The notes under the pieces: model-generated
Told to the model about the DNA's origin: nothing
Database searches by the model: none
Seen by the model: only the letters and a program-made list of their open reading frames with translations
Part shown: piece after piece, positions 1 through 9,695 of the stretch
How positions within the stretch are numbered: the stretch's first letter is position 1
Layout of the letters: every line of letters starts with the position of its first letter
Source of the DNA: AA29 sp041481445
GTDB lineage: Bacteria; Acidobacteriota; Vicinamibacteria; Fen-336
Reading direction: 5' to 3'
NCBI GenBank assembly: GCA_041481445.1
Contig: JBGPBV010000114.1
Coordinates: 1 to 23,395, forward strand
DNA length: 23,395 bases
Program-made: the position numbers and the translations under genes

Positions 1-2196
1 GCCGAGGATGATGACCTTCGAGACCCAGGCCCAGGATCCCAGCGTGATCCCGTGGCCGTTGCCGCCGGTGATCACGTTCCGCCTGATCTCGACGCGCTCC
101 GATCCGCCGCCGATCTGGATTCCCCCCATGTGGGTGCGCGTGAAGGTTGGAAGGGGAGCCAGCTCGATGACGATGACGGGCTCGCTCGCGGCCAGGACCT
201 CGTTCTTCTCGATGAGGACGTCATCGGACATGACGAACACGGCCGGCCAGCGGCCTTCCGGACCGCGGCCCATGGGCTCGGGCAGGGGGCCGGCCAGCAC
301 GAAGCTGCGCTGGAGGACGATGTGCCGTCCGCCCGCGGTGGCCACCGCGGGAAGCGACAGGGCGGAGAGGTACAGGTCCTCGAGCGTGATGCGGTCGGTG
401 CGCTTCTCCGATGGGAATTTGTCGTCCACGATCACCGCGCGATCCAGGAAGGGCAGCGAGGTGGGATGCGGATTGGCCGGCGGCGGCCCCAGCGCGTCGG
501 CCACCGCGATGCCCACGTTGCCGCCCGCTTCGATGGCCATCTCCCGGATGGTGATGTCCTGGGAGCCGACGATCAGGACCCCGTAGCTCTCGCGGCCCGG
601 CGGCACCACCAGCCGTGACCGCTTCCCGCAGCCCTCGACGGTGATGTGGGCGCGGCCCTCGATGAGGACCTGCTCCTGGTACCTCCCGGGCAGGACGCAC
701 ACCTTGCCCCCGCTGACGGGCAGGTTGTTCACGGCGTCCTGGATGGAGGTGAAGATCCCGAAGCTCTCGCGCTCGTCGCCCACGGTGACGGTGCAGCAGG
801 TGTTGCGCCGCGTGAGGGGAGGGAAGACATGGCGGCAGTCACTGAGCTGTTCGAAGGAGATCGAGCTGCCGTCGTTCGCCCAGCGGATCACGGCCAGCGG
901 GGTGAAGAAGCGCCGCACGCCGTGCACGCCGCGCCCGGTCTCCAGGCTCCAGGGGACGACCTGGTCGGGCGTCTCCGGGCGCGCGGCGATGATCCAGTGG
1001 TCGCCGGTCACGAACTCGCTGCCGGTCAGCGTGACGGTGAGCCCGGTGGTGCCCAGCGGGACGGCCGTGCCCGGCGTGAAGGGGATGGCGGGATCGGACG
1101 CGAGGTCGTCGCCGCGCGACCAGACGCGGAGGAAGTAGTACTCGTCTTCGCCGGTGGGCGCGAGCAGCGCGGCGTCCTCGCGGTCCTTCCATTCCTGCCC
1201 GAAGACGGGTGGTCCGGCCGGAATGGGCGTGGTGAGGGTGAGGGTGCGCGTGTCGGGGTCGTACGAGGACTGCACGCGCGAGAGGTGGCCCGCGATCTCC
1301 GCCACCTTCTCTCCGTTCGGCAGCACCGCCGACCAGGGCAGGATCTCGACCGTCTGGTCCGCCAGCGGCCAGTGGGCCTGGTCCTTGGGCTCGGTCTCGA
1401 AGGTCACCGTGGCGCGGTCGGCGCCGATCCTCACACGGTAGAGCGGCGCGGCGTTGTCGAAGCCCCACGTGAAGTGGGTGGCGTCGACCAGCTCCACGCG
1501 GATGGCCTGGTTCTCGGCGCCGAGGTAGCCGCCGGCCACCGACGGTGAGCAGAGGTCGCCGGGAGTGCCCGGGATGAAGCCCACCTTCAGCTGGGCGTTC
1601 ACGATGCGCTCTCCGCTGGGCGTGACCGTGCCCAGCCCGGCGGCCTGCCACGATGCGACGAGCGCCTCCCATGCCGTCACGCACTCGGTCTGCTTGATAC
1701 CCGCCGCCAGGCGCACGCGCCACATGATGCGGACGCGGGTCGAGGTGTCCGGCCCGGCCAGGGCGGCCTCGAACAGCTCGCCGTCCTCGACCGCGGTGAC
1801 GCTCTGGCGCCAGGTCTCGAGATAGACCAGATCGAGGCGGTCGTCGGGCGGCAGGGCACGCTCGGCGTCGGGCTGCTGAAGCCAGTCCGGTTGCTGGGCG
1901 AAGTCCTCCCGCTCGTGATTCACGACGCGCAGCCCGCCCAGGTACAGCGTGCCGGCCAGGATGTCGAAGGTCATGTCGCCGCGCGAGTTGATGCGGCCGT
2001 TCGCGACACGGAACCCGTCGTCGGGGCTGCCGGAGGGGCCGATGATGTCCAGCCGCGCGCGCCGCTCGTCCTCGTCCTGGATGCGCTCGGCATCGTTGAA
2101 GTCGTCGTCCAGGAGGACGCGTCCCTGCTGCATCCGGACGCTCGTGTAGCGCTTCCTCGCATCGAAAGCGGCTCGGGACAGGTCGGTGGTGCCCAT
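1..2196 (-). CDS. DUF6519-type protein with pectin-lyase-like beta-helix (partial, runs off left edge)
   Basis: At least 732 residues; no stop is reached before position 1. The N-terminus has VRMQQGRVLLDDDFNDAE (20-37), the signature I know from DUF6519 proteins of tail-like clusters. The middle is beta-rich with no recognised domain. From about 467 onward (CCTVTVGDERESFG, IQDAVNNLP, GKVCVLPGRYQEQVLIEG) it reads as a parallel beta-helix of pectin-lyase type, with repeated units such as ITIREMAIEAGGNVGIAV, VLIEKNEVL and VEIRRNVITGGNGHGITLG. No catalytic residues of a known lyase could be assigned. The start has GAGGGAG upstream and lies 14 nt after the previous stop. Surface binding or glycan contact is the likely role by analogy with phage tailspikes. 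Confidence 0.78.
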   Translation of the reverse strand, partial: MGTTDLSRAAFDARKRYTSVRMQQGRVLLDDDFNDAERIQDEDERRARLDIIGPSGSPDDGFRVANGRINSRGDMTFDILAGTLYLGGLRVVNHEREDFAQQPDWLQQPDAERALPPDDRLDLVYLETWRQSVTAVEDGELFEAALAGPDTSTRVRIMWRVRLAAGIKQTECVTAWEALVASWQAAGLGTVTPSGERIVNAQLKVGFIPGTPGDLCSPSVAGGYLGAENQAIRVELVDATHFTWGFDNAAPLYRVRIGADRATVTFETEPKDQAHWPLADQTVEILPWSAVLPNGEKVAEIAGHLSRVQSSYDPDTRTLTLTTPIPAGPPVFGQEWKDREDAALLAPTGEDEYYFLRVWSRGDDLASDPAIPFTPGTAVPLGTTGLTVTLTGSEFVTGDHWIIAARPETPDQVVPWSLETGRGVHGVRRFFTPLAVIRWANDGSSISFEQLSDCRHVFPPLTRRNTCCTVTVGDERESFGIFTSIQDAVNNLPVSGGKVCVLPGRYQEQVLIEGRAHITVEGCGKRSRLVVPPGRESYGVLIVGSQDITIREMAIEAGGNVGIAVADALGPPPANPHPTSLPFLDRAVIVDDKFPSEKRTDRITLEDLYLSALSLPAVATAGGRHIVLQRSFVLAGPLPEPMGRGPEGRWPAVFVMSDDVLIEKNEVLAASEPVIVIELAPLPTFTRTHMGGIQIGGGSERVEIRRNVITGGNGHGITLGSWAWVSKVIILG

Positions 2197-2210
2197 GCTG
2201 GCGCTCCCTC

Positions 2211-4445
2211 TCAGGTCCTTTGGATGAACACGGGGATCAGCCCGAAGGGGAGGAACTCCTCCACCTTGTGGGACAGGCTGTCGAGCTTGATGGGGTTGAT
2301 GAGGCTGCTCCAGGCGCCGATCTCGCTGCCGTTCTCCGCTCCCCGCACCAGCGCCTCGGGCGCGCTGGCGCTGAGCTGCGCGTAACCCGGGTGCCCGAAC
2401 ACGACGGAGGTGAAGACGTGGGGGGCGGGTGGGAGGACGTGAGAGCGATAGGGCCGCGGCAGGCGGCTTCCGGCAGGAGCGGCGCTGAAGCGGAAGCAGC
2501 CGTTCTGGGTGTCGGTGACGTCGACGTTTCCGGTGATGAGGGCCTCGGAGGCATCCAGGCCCTCCACGTCCAGCGCTCCGAACACGGTCACGCGCCGCAG
2601 CTCCACGCGGCCCGGCGAGAGGGCCAGCGCGGGCCCGCCGGCGGCGGCCGCGTCGAGGATGGAATCGTTGATGGCGACGCGGTCGATGAGGCCGCGGCCC
2701 CGCACCTCGATGGTGGCGATGATCGAGTGGTCGATGATCAGCTCGTCGACCTCGCCTTCCACCACCAGCCGCACCGGGCGAATGGCATCGCCGTCGACGT
2801 CGGTCCCGCCCGGGTCGAGCGTGGCGTGCCGGAAGGCCACGCGCGTCCACGGTCCTCGCAACACGATGGCGAACGCGCCTTCGGCCCCGAACCAGAGGCC
2901 GTCGACGTCGAGGGTCGCCTCCGCGGGCCCCGGCGCGGTCACGATCCAGTCCGCCTGCAACCGGACGTAGGGCCGCTCCTGGTCGGCGGCCTGCAGGACT
3001 AGAGCCGTCACGTCCACGTCGTCGATGGGACTGTAGGTCGCGCTGTCCACGACTTCGAACACGCCCGACAACGCGCCCGCCGGGAACGCGATCTGCTGTG
3101 ACCCGACCGTGGCCGCGGGGAACAGCGTCTTGGGCGGCGGAGCGACGAAGTCGCTGCGGTCGTAGGTGCCGGCGCCGATGGGACCGGGCCGACCGTAGTG
3201 GTAGGCGACGCGCGCGCCCGCGGAGGGCGGAGCGATCGCCTGGAGCAGCTTGAACCGCCCGCGCTCGGGATCCACGATCGCGTCCTTGTCGGGGACGGTC
3301 AGGGTGAAGTCACCGAGGTCGCCCGCGACGACGCGCGCCCGGGGGAGGATCGCGGCACCCGTGGGCGCGATCCACAGCGCGCCGGGAAGCGCGGCCGACG
3401 TGGGTACGAGGGCGTTCTTTCCGCAGTCGGCGACGAGGGCGCCTTCCAGGATCTGGTCGAACACTCCCGCACCCAGGAACACGACGGCGCTCGGCAGGAG
3501 AGAGAGACCATCGCGCAGCCTGGCTTCGTCGCGGAAGCGGACGCCGGCGATCCGCCGCAGCTCGGGGGCCTGGGCGATGCCGCCCGCTTCCAAGGCCTGC
3601 ACGAGCGCCTCCTCGATCTGATATTCGGCATGGCCGAGCAGGCGGCAGGACAGGGGAGCCGGTACTTCCCACGGCAGGGCCGACCGCCACTCGTCGAAGT
3701 CGGTGAGACGCCGGCGCGGGGCGAAGAGCGGGACCTCGCGGCCGGAGGGATCGAAGGTGAAGGTGAGCCCGTCGGCGCGCGCGAAGGGCGTCGCTCCCTC
3801 GACCGGCTCCGCCACCAGGCGGAACAGATGGAACAGGATCCTGGGGATGTTGAAGAGGCCGCTCAGTCCGCGCGCTCGGCGCACGTCGGGCGTGTGCGCG
3901 TACTCCTCGAACGGCCCCCCCGCCAGCGCGGCCACGCGCACGTCGCGGAGGTCGGCCACGCCTCCGCGCGGCGTGCCCGAGAAACGGCCGACGAGACCCA
4001 GCGCGAGGCTCGGCGCCGGGTCCAGGCCGTGCCGGCCGCGGGCCAGGGAGCGGAAGCTCTCCGTGACCTTGCCCTCCCAGCCCGTGATGTCGGCGACCAG
4101 CTGCTCCAGGACGCGGACGGTGCCCTTGCGACGTCGGTAGTGGATCGTGTTGGCCACGTCGGTGCGCCGGGCGCGCGGGTCCAGCGCGGAGACGAGGCGC
4201 GTGCCCACGAGCTCGCCGATGTAGGGCACGGACCAGTCGTCGCACAGCTCGATGAAGCCGTCTTCCCACAGCCGGTCCTGGCTGCGTCGCAGCAGCGCGG
4301 CCTGGCCGGCCAGGATCTCCACCAGTGCGCGCAGCACGCCCGGCTGCGCGGCGATCCCGTCCTCGTGCCGGTGCACCGACGGGATCAGCTGCCAGAGCTT
4401 CTCGGCGTAGTAGCGCTCGTATCCGTCGGCCGCGACGTCAGCCAT
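2211..4445 (-). CDS. Tail-protein-I-like baseplate protein with beta-helix-like C-terminal part
   Basis: 744 residues. The first 115 or so (for example YAEKLWQLIPSVHRHEDG, then WSVPYIGELVG and TDVANTIHYRRRKGTVRVLE) resemble phage tail protein I, which sits on the outside of the wedge. From about 520 to 660 short strand-turn units alternate (for example LIIDHSIIATIEVRG, RVAINDSILDA, RVELRRVTVFGALDVEG), consistent with a right-handed beta-helix. The end has NGSEIGAWSSLINPIKLDSL (705-724) and KVEEFLPFGLIPVFI, which I recall from similar eCIS proteins. The start overlaps the previous stop by 8 nt. A role in holding fibres or touching the target surface is inferred from position and fold. Confidence 0.78.
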   Translation of the reverse strand: MADVAADGYERYYAEKLWQLIPSVHRHEDGIAAQPGVLRALVEILAGQAALLRRSQDRLWEDGFIELCDDWSVPYIGELVGTRLVSALDPRARRTDVANTIHYRRRKGTVRVLEQLVADITGWEGKVTESFRSLARGRHGLDPAPSLALGLVGRFSGTPRGGVADLRDVRVAALAGGPFEEYAHTPDVRRARGLSGLFNIPRILFHLFRLVAEPVEGATPFARADGLTFTFDPSGREVPLFAPRRRLTDFDEWRSALPWEVPAPLSCRLLGHAEYQIEEALVQALEAGGIAQAPELRRIAGVRFRDEARLRDGLSLLPSAVVFLGAGVFDQILEGALVADCGKNALVPTSAALPGALWIAPTGAAILPRARVVAGDLGDFTLTVPDKDAIVDPERGRFKLLQAIAPPSAGARVAYHYGRPGPIGAGTYDRSDFVAPPPKTLFPAATVGSQQIAFPAGALSGVFEVVDSATYSPIDDVDVTALVLQAADQERPYVRLQADWIVTAPGPAEATLDVDGLWFGAEGAFAIVLRGPWTRVAFRHATLDPGGTDVDGDAIRPVRLVVEGEVDELIIDHSIIATIEVRGRGLIDRVAINDSILDAAAAGGPALALSPGRVELRRVTVFGALDVEGLDASEALITGNVDVTDTQNGCFRFSAAPAGSRLPRPYRSHVLPPAPHVFTSVVFGHPGYAQLSASAPEALVRGAENGSEIGAWSSLINPIKLDSLSHKVEEFLPFGLIPVFIQRT

Positions 4446-6822
4446 GTGCAGGGCTCCCGCTCACGACGAGGTGGCCCGACTCGAAATCGAAGTACTTCCC
4501 GGCCCCGGGGTCCTTGCCGTAGCCCGCCGGCGGCCCCTCGTCCCAGGGATCACCGTTCCACTGCAGCGCGCGGACGCCCACGGCGCCCGGCACGCGCAGC
4601 ACCGCCTCGAAGACGCGGCTGCGGAAGAGGGCCCGGCCGATGCCGATCCGCTCGGCCGCCAGCGGTCCGGAATCCTCGTCCAGCAGCGCGGCCTGCACGG
4701 CCAGGGCCACGTCCTGGGCCAGGTACCGCTCGTCCGTTTCCACGTCGATCGCGAGCAGGGCCGCGAGCGCCTCCGCCACCTCCACGTCGATCGGGGTGGA
4801 GGGATCCGAGATGGCGCGCAGGCGCCGCGTGACCGTCGCCTCCAGGCCCGCGGGCCCGATGTAGAAGACCTTCACCACCGGCCGTTGGCGCCGCCCTTCC
4901 CATCTCCATTCCGCGGCGGCCGCGATTACGCCCGGCATGCCGGCCGCGGCCGCTTCCATGTCCAGGATCGACACCGCCCGCCCGAGGAGGAGGGCCGAGC
5001 GCGGCGCGAGGCTCCGGATCTTCTCGGCGCTCTCGGCGTCGGCGCCGCCGGCGGCGGCCACCGGGTTCACGATGCCCTGGAGTCCGGCCACCGGCTTCGC
5101 GAGCTGCTTGATCGACCCGGCCGGCGGGCAGGCCGCGCCGGCACCGAAGCGATAGGTCGCCACCACGTTGTCCTGCCCGCTCGGCAGGCGTGAGCCGTTG
5201 ACGCCGTCGCCGAAGGTGACGACGGTGGCGCCCTCGTCGTCCTGGCGAAGGACGTAGACCTGCGCGTCGCCAGGCTGGGCGAAGAAGCTCGCCACCTCGC
5301 TCCAGCGCACGCCGTCGACCCACACGGCGAGAGTGGAAGCCACGCCGGACTCGTTGGCGGCGGTGGGCGAGGCGAGGTAGGTGAGCGGCGACTTCTGGAG
5401 CCGGAACGGCTGGTCGGCCAGTGAGGCGTCCCCGCTGCCCAGCACCTCGCGGGAGACGGTCTCCCCACGTGAGGCATCCAGCACGTTGGCGTACGCCGCG
5501 ACGGGGAGGCGCAGGTCGGGAGACCAGGACGATTCCGCGTCCGGGACGAGGACGCTGTGCGCGAAGTCCAGCGCGCCGCGCAGCTCGACGCCCCGCTCCT
5601 CGCCGTCCAGGAGCAGGAAGCGGTCGGGTGCCGGCGGGTCCGTCGGTGGCTGCAGGTCGATGAGGCGCAGCTCGTCGGATGGCGCCAGCGCCGTGGCGGC
5701 GGCGCCGGCGATGCGCCCCGCATCCACCAGGCCGAAATGCACGACGAGATCGGCCGCGGCCCCCGCGTTCCAGTCTTCTCCCGGTCCCGCGTTGAGGGCG
5801 GGCCGCAGGGCGAGCACGGTGTGCGGCGCCTTGACCGCCGGTGTCGTCACCGTGGTCCCGCCTACGGTGAAGCTGGACGCCGGCGAGACCGTGAACGGCC
5901 GCTCCCGGCGAGCGACCACCGTCGACCAGCGGCGATCGGCGCCGCGCGCCACCAGCAGGCGGTCGTTCGTCTTGATCTGCGGATACACGCCGTCGAGGGT
6001 GACGAGGGACAATCCGCCCGCCTCGACCAGGGGGGCCGCCTCGCTCGCGTCGACGGGCACCCGCAGGTTGGCCTTCTGGGTGGCCTTGGTGATGCGCGCT
6101 TGCGCCAGCGGGACAGACGTGGGCAGGGGCACCACGGTGTCCAGCTCCACGCGCAGGTACGCGCGCCGGTCGGAGTCCGTGACTCTGGCGGCGCGGGCGA
6201 CGCTGCGCAGGCGTGTTCCCGCTGCGCCCAGCTCCAGGAGGACCGCGTCGCCTTCGCGGGCGAGGGCCGTGGCCGGCTCGAGAAGGAAGGCGGCGACACT
6301 CCCCTCCAACGTCGTCTGTCGGGGCGGCGCCACCGCGTGGCGGTTCAGCGCCGGATGGGCCAGCGATTGCAGGTCGGCCTCGAAGACCTGCGGCGGCTCG
6401 CCGTCGAAGGCGCCGGATCGGAACGCCGCACCCACCGGGACCACGACCGGCCGCACGCCGTCGGCGATGGCGGCCAGCCGCGCGGTGGCGCCGACCGCGG
6501 GCCGTGGCACGTGGCCCAGCAGCGAAACCAGCCGCCGCACCGAGGGCCGGAGCCGCGCCGTGCGCAAGTAGCCCTCGTCCGCGATCACCTTGTCGTAGAA
6601 CGACACCACGTCGGCGATGTAGGCCCACATCTCGAGGAGCATCACGCCGAAGTCCTCGTCGCCGCGGGCCCGCCAGTGGCGCAGGGCGGCGTGGTGGGGG
6701 ATGGCGGCGAGGAGCGCGGTCCGGAACTCCGGGAAACCGGCGATCTGCCGGGGCAGGTCGGGAAGCCCGGCCGGGATGACGAGCGGGGGCGGGAACACCC
6801 GCACGTCGCAGGGGCAGCTCAC
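4438..6822 (-). CDS. Second baseplate wedge protein (Afp12-like)
   Basis: 794 residues from a GTG that overlaps the previous stop as GTGA. The frame is open 39 codons further, but that part lies inside the preceding gene. The N-terminus carries a CPCD motif (3-6) and FPPPLVIPAGLPDLPRQI, then the same helical block as its neighbour: MLLEMWAYIADVVSFYDKVI (61-80) and SVRRLVSLLGHVPRP (94-108). TFGDGVNGSRLPSG (536-549) is the J-family signature. C-terminal residues contain the wedge core and a short Gly-rich end. It is the partner of the 828-residue protein; two adjacent J-class genes are usual in eCIS loci. Confidence 0.9.
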   Translation of the reverse strand: MSCPCDVRVFPPPLVIPAGLPDLPRQIAGFPEFRTALLAAIPHHAALRHWRARGDEDFGVMLLEMWAYIADVVSFYDKVIADEGYLRTARLRPSVRRLVSLLGHVPRPAVGATARLAAIADGVRPVVVPVGAAFRSGAFDGEPPQVFEADLQSLAHPALNRHAVAPPRQTTLEGSVAAFLLEPATALAREGDAVLLELGAAGTRLRSVARAARVTDSDRRAYLRVELDTVVPLPTSVPLAQARITKATQKANLRVPVDASEAAPLVEAGGLSLVTLDGVYPQIKTNDRLLVARGADRRWSTVVARRERPFTVSPASSFTVGGTTVTTPAVKAPHTVLALRPALNAGPGEDWNAGAAADLVVHFGLVDAGRIAGAAATALAPSDELRLIDLQPPTDPPAPDRFLLLDGEERGVELRGALDFAHSVLVPDAESSWSPDLRLPVAAYANVLDASRGETVSREVLGSGDASLADQPFRLQKSPLTYLASPTAANESGVASTLAVWVDGVRWSEVASFFAQPGDAQVYVLRQDDEGATVVTFGDGVNGSRLPSGQDNVVATYRFGAGAACPPAGSIKQLAKPVAGLQGIVNPVAAAGGADAESAEKIRSLAPRSALLLGRAVSILDMEAAAAGMPGVIAAAAEWRWEGRRQRPVVKVFYIGPAGLEATVTRRLRAISDPSTPIDVEVAEALAALLAIDVETDERYLAQDVALAVQAALLDEDSGPLAAERIGIGRALFRSRVFEAVLRVPGAVGVRALQWNGDPWDEGPPAGYGKDPGAGKYFDFESGHLVVSGSPAHG

Positions 6823-9305
6823 GCGCCACCGTCCGTGACGAGGCTTAGCGTCCCGCGGTCCGGGTGCCGCGCGTCGTTGTCCACTCGGATCACTTCGTCG
6901 CGGGCCGGGGCGTAGCTGAGCTCGAGGAAGTCGCGCCAATCGAACACGCCCCGCCGCCGGATGCGCACGTTCTCCACCGCCTTCACGCCGGCCACGCGCT
7001 GGACGGCGGCCTCGAGCTCGCTGCGGTCCAGGGGAGTCCCGAAGGTGAAGCGGTCGGGATGGAAGAATCCCGGCACGGGGAGGACGCCGCCCTTGCCGAG
7101 CAGCGCCACCAGGACCGCCTCCGCGACGTCGCCGGGGTAGGAGCTCGGCTCTACGCAGACCAGGATCTGCAGGTCGAGGTCGGCGTAGCGGGGGGGCAGG
7201 ACGAACACTTCGCGGCCCGCCTGCCGGAAGCGGTCGAGGTGCACCGATACCGCGACCCGCTGCTCCTCCGTGAGGCTCGACTGTCCCTTCGGATCCGCGG
7301 CCACGAAGGCCGACAGCCAGCTGCCGGTCCAGCGAAAGGACGCGCCCGCACGCGAGACGAAAGGCAGGCGCTCCGCGGCCTCGGCGTAGTCCTCGGGTCG
7401 AACCGCGCGGAAGGTGACGGCACGGAAGGCCTGCGGCGCGAGCTTCTTCACGTCGGCGAGGGTCTCGGCGTCCAGGCCGCCGCTCGTCGGCAGCGGGTTG
7501 CGCACGGACGCGATGAAGACCAGCGACGCGTCGTTCGTATCCCAGCGCGTGACGGCATCCGCCGGTACGTTCGTGCGCCGGCCGTTGCCCAGCCGGTAGG
7601 TCACCTGGAAGAACGAGTCGTCCGCGGGCAGGCCGCTGCCGCGGTCCGGCGAGCGTCCGAACTCACCGTCTCCGAACCGCAGCGTCACGCCGGAGCCGCT
7701 GCGGTAATCGACGTGGACCACCTCGCCCTGCAGCCGGTGGAAGCCGACGACGCGGGTCCAGGTGCCGTCGTCGAGGAAGAAATGACGGTCGCGTGGCAGT
7801 GATCGTCCGCCCAGGAGCGAGCGGCGCCACTCCCAGAGAGGGCCCACCACCCAGCTCGGGTCCACGAACGTGGCCTCCGTGAGATGGACCTCCGGCCGGG
7901 CCTGGCGCGGATCCCGGTCCGCGCTCAGCCAGCACAGGCCTTCTCCGTCGTCGTCCGGAAGCGTGAAGAGATAGGCCACGGAGGCGTTGGCACCGGTCCG
8001 TTCGACCGCCGGGGGCACGATGGGCTCGCTGTTGGGACCGATCGAGAAGCGCCGGACGAACGTCTGGCCGGCCGTGACCGGCACGAGGTTCGCGCGCACG
8101 GCGAAGGCCTGCTCCAGGTCCATCTCGAAGGGCAGGGCCTGGGCGTCTTCCCAGACGAGGTGCGTGACGTCGGCGCCGGTGCCGAGCGCGGTGCCCAGGG
8201 GGTCGGTCTCGTCGGTGACGGACACCAGGCGCACCACGTGCCGCCGCGCCGGCAGCGACGGGTCGAGCGGATCGGTCTGCAGCAGCACCCATCGCCCTGG
8301 AGGCCGGTCCGGCGGCAGATCGTCGAAGGGGAGCAGGTCCGCCGCGTGATGGCCGTTGATCCAGACCTCGGTGCTGCCCACCGGCAGGCACGTCTCCGTC
8401 TCGTCCCAGAGGTGAGCGAAGAGCGCGTTGCGCGCGGCGTTCACGGCGTAGACCTTGCCCGCCAGCACCTCGCGGAGGCCGCGTCCGACCTCGAAGGGAA
8501 TGCGGCGCGGCACGAAGGTGCCGTTCACCACCTCGCCGCCGTCGGACTCGGCCCACACGTCGGTGCCCGCGGACAGGGCTTGTGGCCCCGGGAACGCCGG
8601 CTGCACCTGGACGTCGAGCCAACCCCGCCCGGCGAGGCCGTCGTGGACCTCGTAGTCGACGAGGCGCGCGTGCCGGCGGACCGAACGGCGCTGGCTGGCC
8701 GTCTCGAACGCGTGCTCGCGGGCGATGCGGTCCTGGTAGTACGACATCTCGTCGCCCACGTGGGCCATGACCTCGGCCAGCATGACGCCCACGTCGGCTT
8801 CCAGCCGGTCCTTCCAGTCCGGATAGCGCAGCGAGGCGAAGTCGAGCAGCGCGCGGCGGAAGCTCGACCAGTCGCGGGCCAGCGTCTCCACCGGGAAATC
8901 GACGGTCGTCTCGGGTGGGCATTCGTGCGGCGGCGGCTCGCAATCGAAAGCGCTCGGGCAGTTGGCCTTGAAGTTGAGCGGGACGTCGTTGAAGAAGGGA
9001 TCGATGCGCGCGTCGTCGATGAAGAGCCGGTAGGGGGAGAAGCCACCAGGGAAGGCCGTCACCAGGCGGATCACGTTGCGGCCGTCGGAGATCACGTTCG
9101 TCACCGACGTCACGGGAACGTCCGGGAGGCCGTCGGCGTGGACGCGCACCTGCGACGTCGTCACGTCGTCCAGCGGCGTGGCCAGCCCCAGCGGATCGGT
9201 GAGGAAGAAGACGTCCAGGTTCACCTGGTCGGCGGCCACGAAGACGAAGTCGATGCCGGTGACGTCGTTCTGGAAGGCGAGCGCGTTGCGGCGGTCCGGC
9301 GGCAT
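6819..9305 (-). CDS. Baseplate wedge protein, gp6/baseplate J-class (Afp11-like)
   Basis: 828 residues. An N-terminal beta domain of about 110 residues precedes a cysteine cluster, C116-x5-C122-x4-H127-x-C129 (NCPSAFDCEPPPHECPP). Next comes the helical block typical of putative baseplate assembly proteins: DWSSFRRALLDFASLRYPDW (145-164), VGVMLAEVMAHVGDEMSYYQ (172-191) and SVRRHARLVDYEV (208-220). The FGDGEFGRSP motif at 544-553 and the following wedge core (RAVRPEDYAEAAERL at 633-647) are diagnostic of the J family. It pairs with the next gene to form the wedges around the spike. The start is the ATG in TGATG; the upstream extension of the frame runs through gp25. Confidence 0.91.
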   Translation of the reverse strand: MPPDRRNALAFQNDVTGIDFVFVAADQVNLDVFFLTDPLGLATPLDDVTTSQVRVHADGLPDVPVTSVTNVISDGRNVIRLVTAFPGGFSPYRLFIDDARIDPFFNDVPLNFKANCPSAFDCEPPPHECPPETTVDFPVETLARDWSSFRRALLDFASLRYPDWKDRLEADVGVMLAEVMAHVGDEMSYYQDRIAREHAFETASQRRSVRRHARLVDYEVHDGLAGRGWLDVQVQPAFPGPQALSAGTDVWAESDGGEVVNGTFVPRRIPFEVGRGLREVLAGKVYAVNAARNALFAHLWDETETCLPVGSTEVWINGHHAADLLPFDDLPPDRPPGRWVLLQTDPLDPSLPARRHVVRLVSVTDETDPLGTALGTGADVTHLVWEDAQALPFEMDLEQAFAVRANLVPVTAGQTFVRRFSIGPNSEPIVPPAVERTGANASVAYLFTLPDDDGEGLCWLSADRDPRQARPEVHLTEATFVDPSWVVGPLWEWRRSLLGGRSLPRDRHFFLDDGTWTRVVGFHRLQGEVVHVDYRSGSGVTLRFGDGEFGRSPDRGSGLPADDSFFQVTYRLGNGRRTNVPADAVTRWDTNDASLVFIASVRNPLPTSGGLDAETLADVKKLAPQAFRAVTFRAVRPEDYAEAAERLPFVSRAGASFRWTGSWLSAFVAADPKGQSSLTEEQRVAVSVHLDRFRQAGREVFVLPPRYADLDLQILVCVEPSSYPGDVAEAVLVALLGKGGVLPVPGFFHPDRFTFGTPLDRSELEAAVQRVAGVKAVENVRIRRRGVFDWRDFLELSYAPARDEVIRVDNDARHPDRGTLSLVTDGGA

Positions 9306-9682
9306 CAGAGCGCCACTTCGACGTTCAGGTAGCGCCGCTCCTGGCGCGCCTTGAGCACGTAGCGGATGGTGACCAGCAGCTTCTCGTTCTCCGCCACCGC
9401 CACCACCTCTTCGGTCTTCACCACCGGGGCCAGCCACTTCTCCAGGGCCTGCAGCACGCTCACCTGCACCAGGCTGGCCGACACGTTGCTGTTGGGGGCG
9501 AAGACCATGCGCCGCAGGCCGCACCCGAAGTCGGGCCGGTTGATGCGCTCGCCGGGGTTGGTGAGCAGCACCTGGCGCATGAGCTGCTCCACGTGGGCCG
9601 CGTACCTGTCCTCGCGGGCCAGGCGCCCCAGCCCGGCGTTGATCGCGATCGGGTGGCGGATGCTGGTGAAGGGCTCCTTCAT
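9305..9682 (-). CDS. Baseplate wedge protein gp25 (Afp9-like)
   Basis: 125 residues, the usual size of the GPW/gp25 family, which nucleates sheath polymerisation on the baseplate. Clear signatures are the VEQLMRQVLLTNPGERINRP stretch (31-50), DFGCGLRRMVFAPN (51-64) and the C-terminal strand LLVTIRYVLK (102-111). The EPR-type acidic turn of T6SS homologues appears here as PGERINRPDFGCGL. The ATG follows the PAAR-like stop by 13 nt; the stop shares one base with the start of the next gene. Confidence 0.94.
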   Translation of the reverse strand: MKEPFTSIRHPIAINAGLGRLAREDRYAAHVEQLMRQVLLTNPGERINRPDFGCGLRRMVFAPNSNVSASLVQVSVLQALEKWLAPVVKTEEVVAVAENEKLLVTIRYVLKARQERRYLNVEVAL

Positions 9683-9695
9683 GGACGGCGCCTCG

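Noticed and set aside
3198..4832. 544-codon plus-strand open frame
   Set aside because: Antisense to two baseplate genes, ending in a run of Arg/Pro typical of chance frames in GC-rich DNA.
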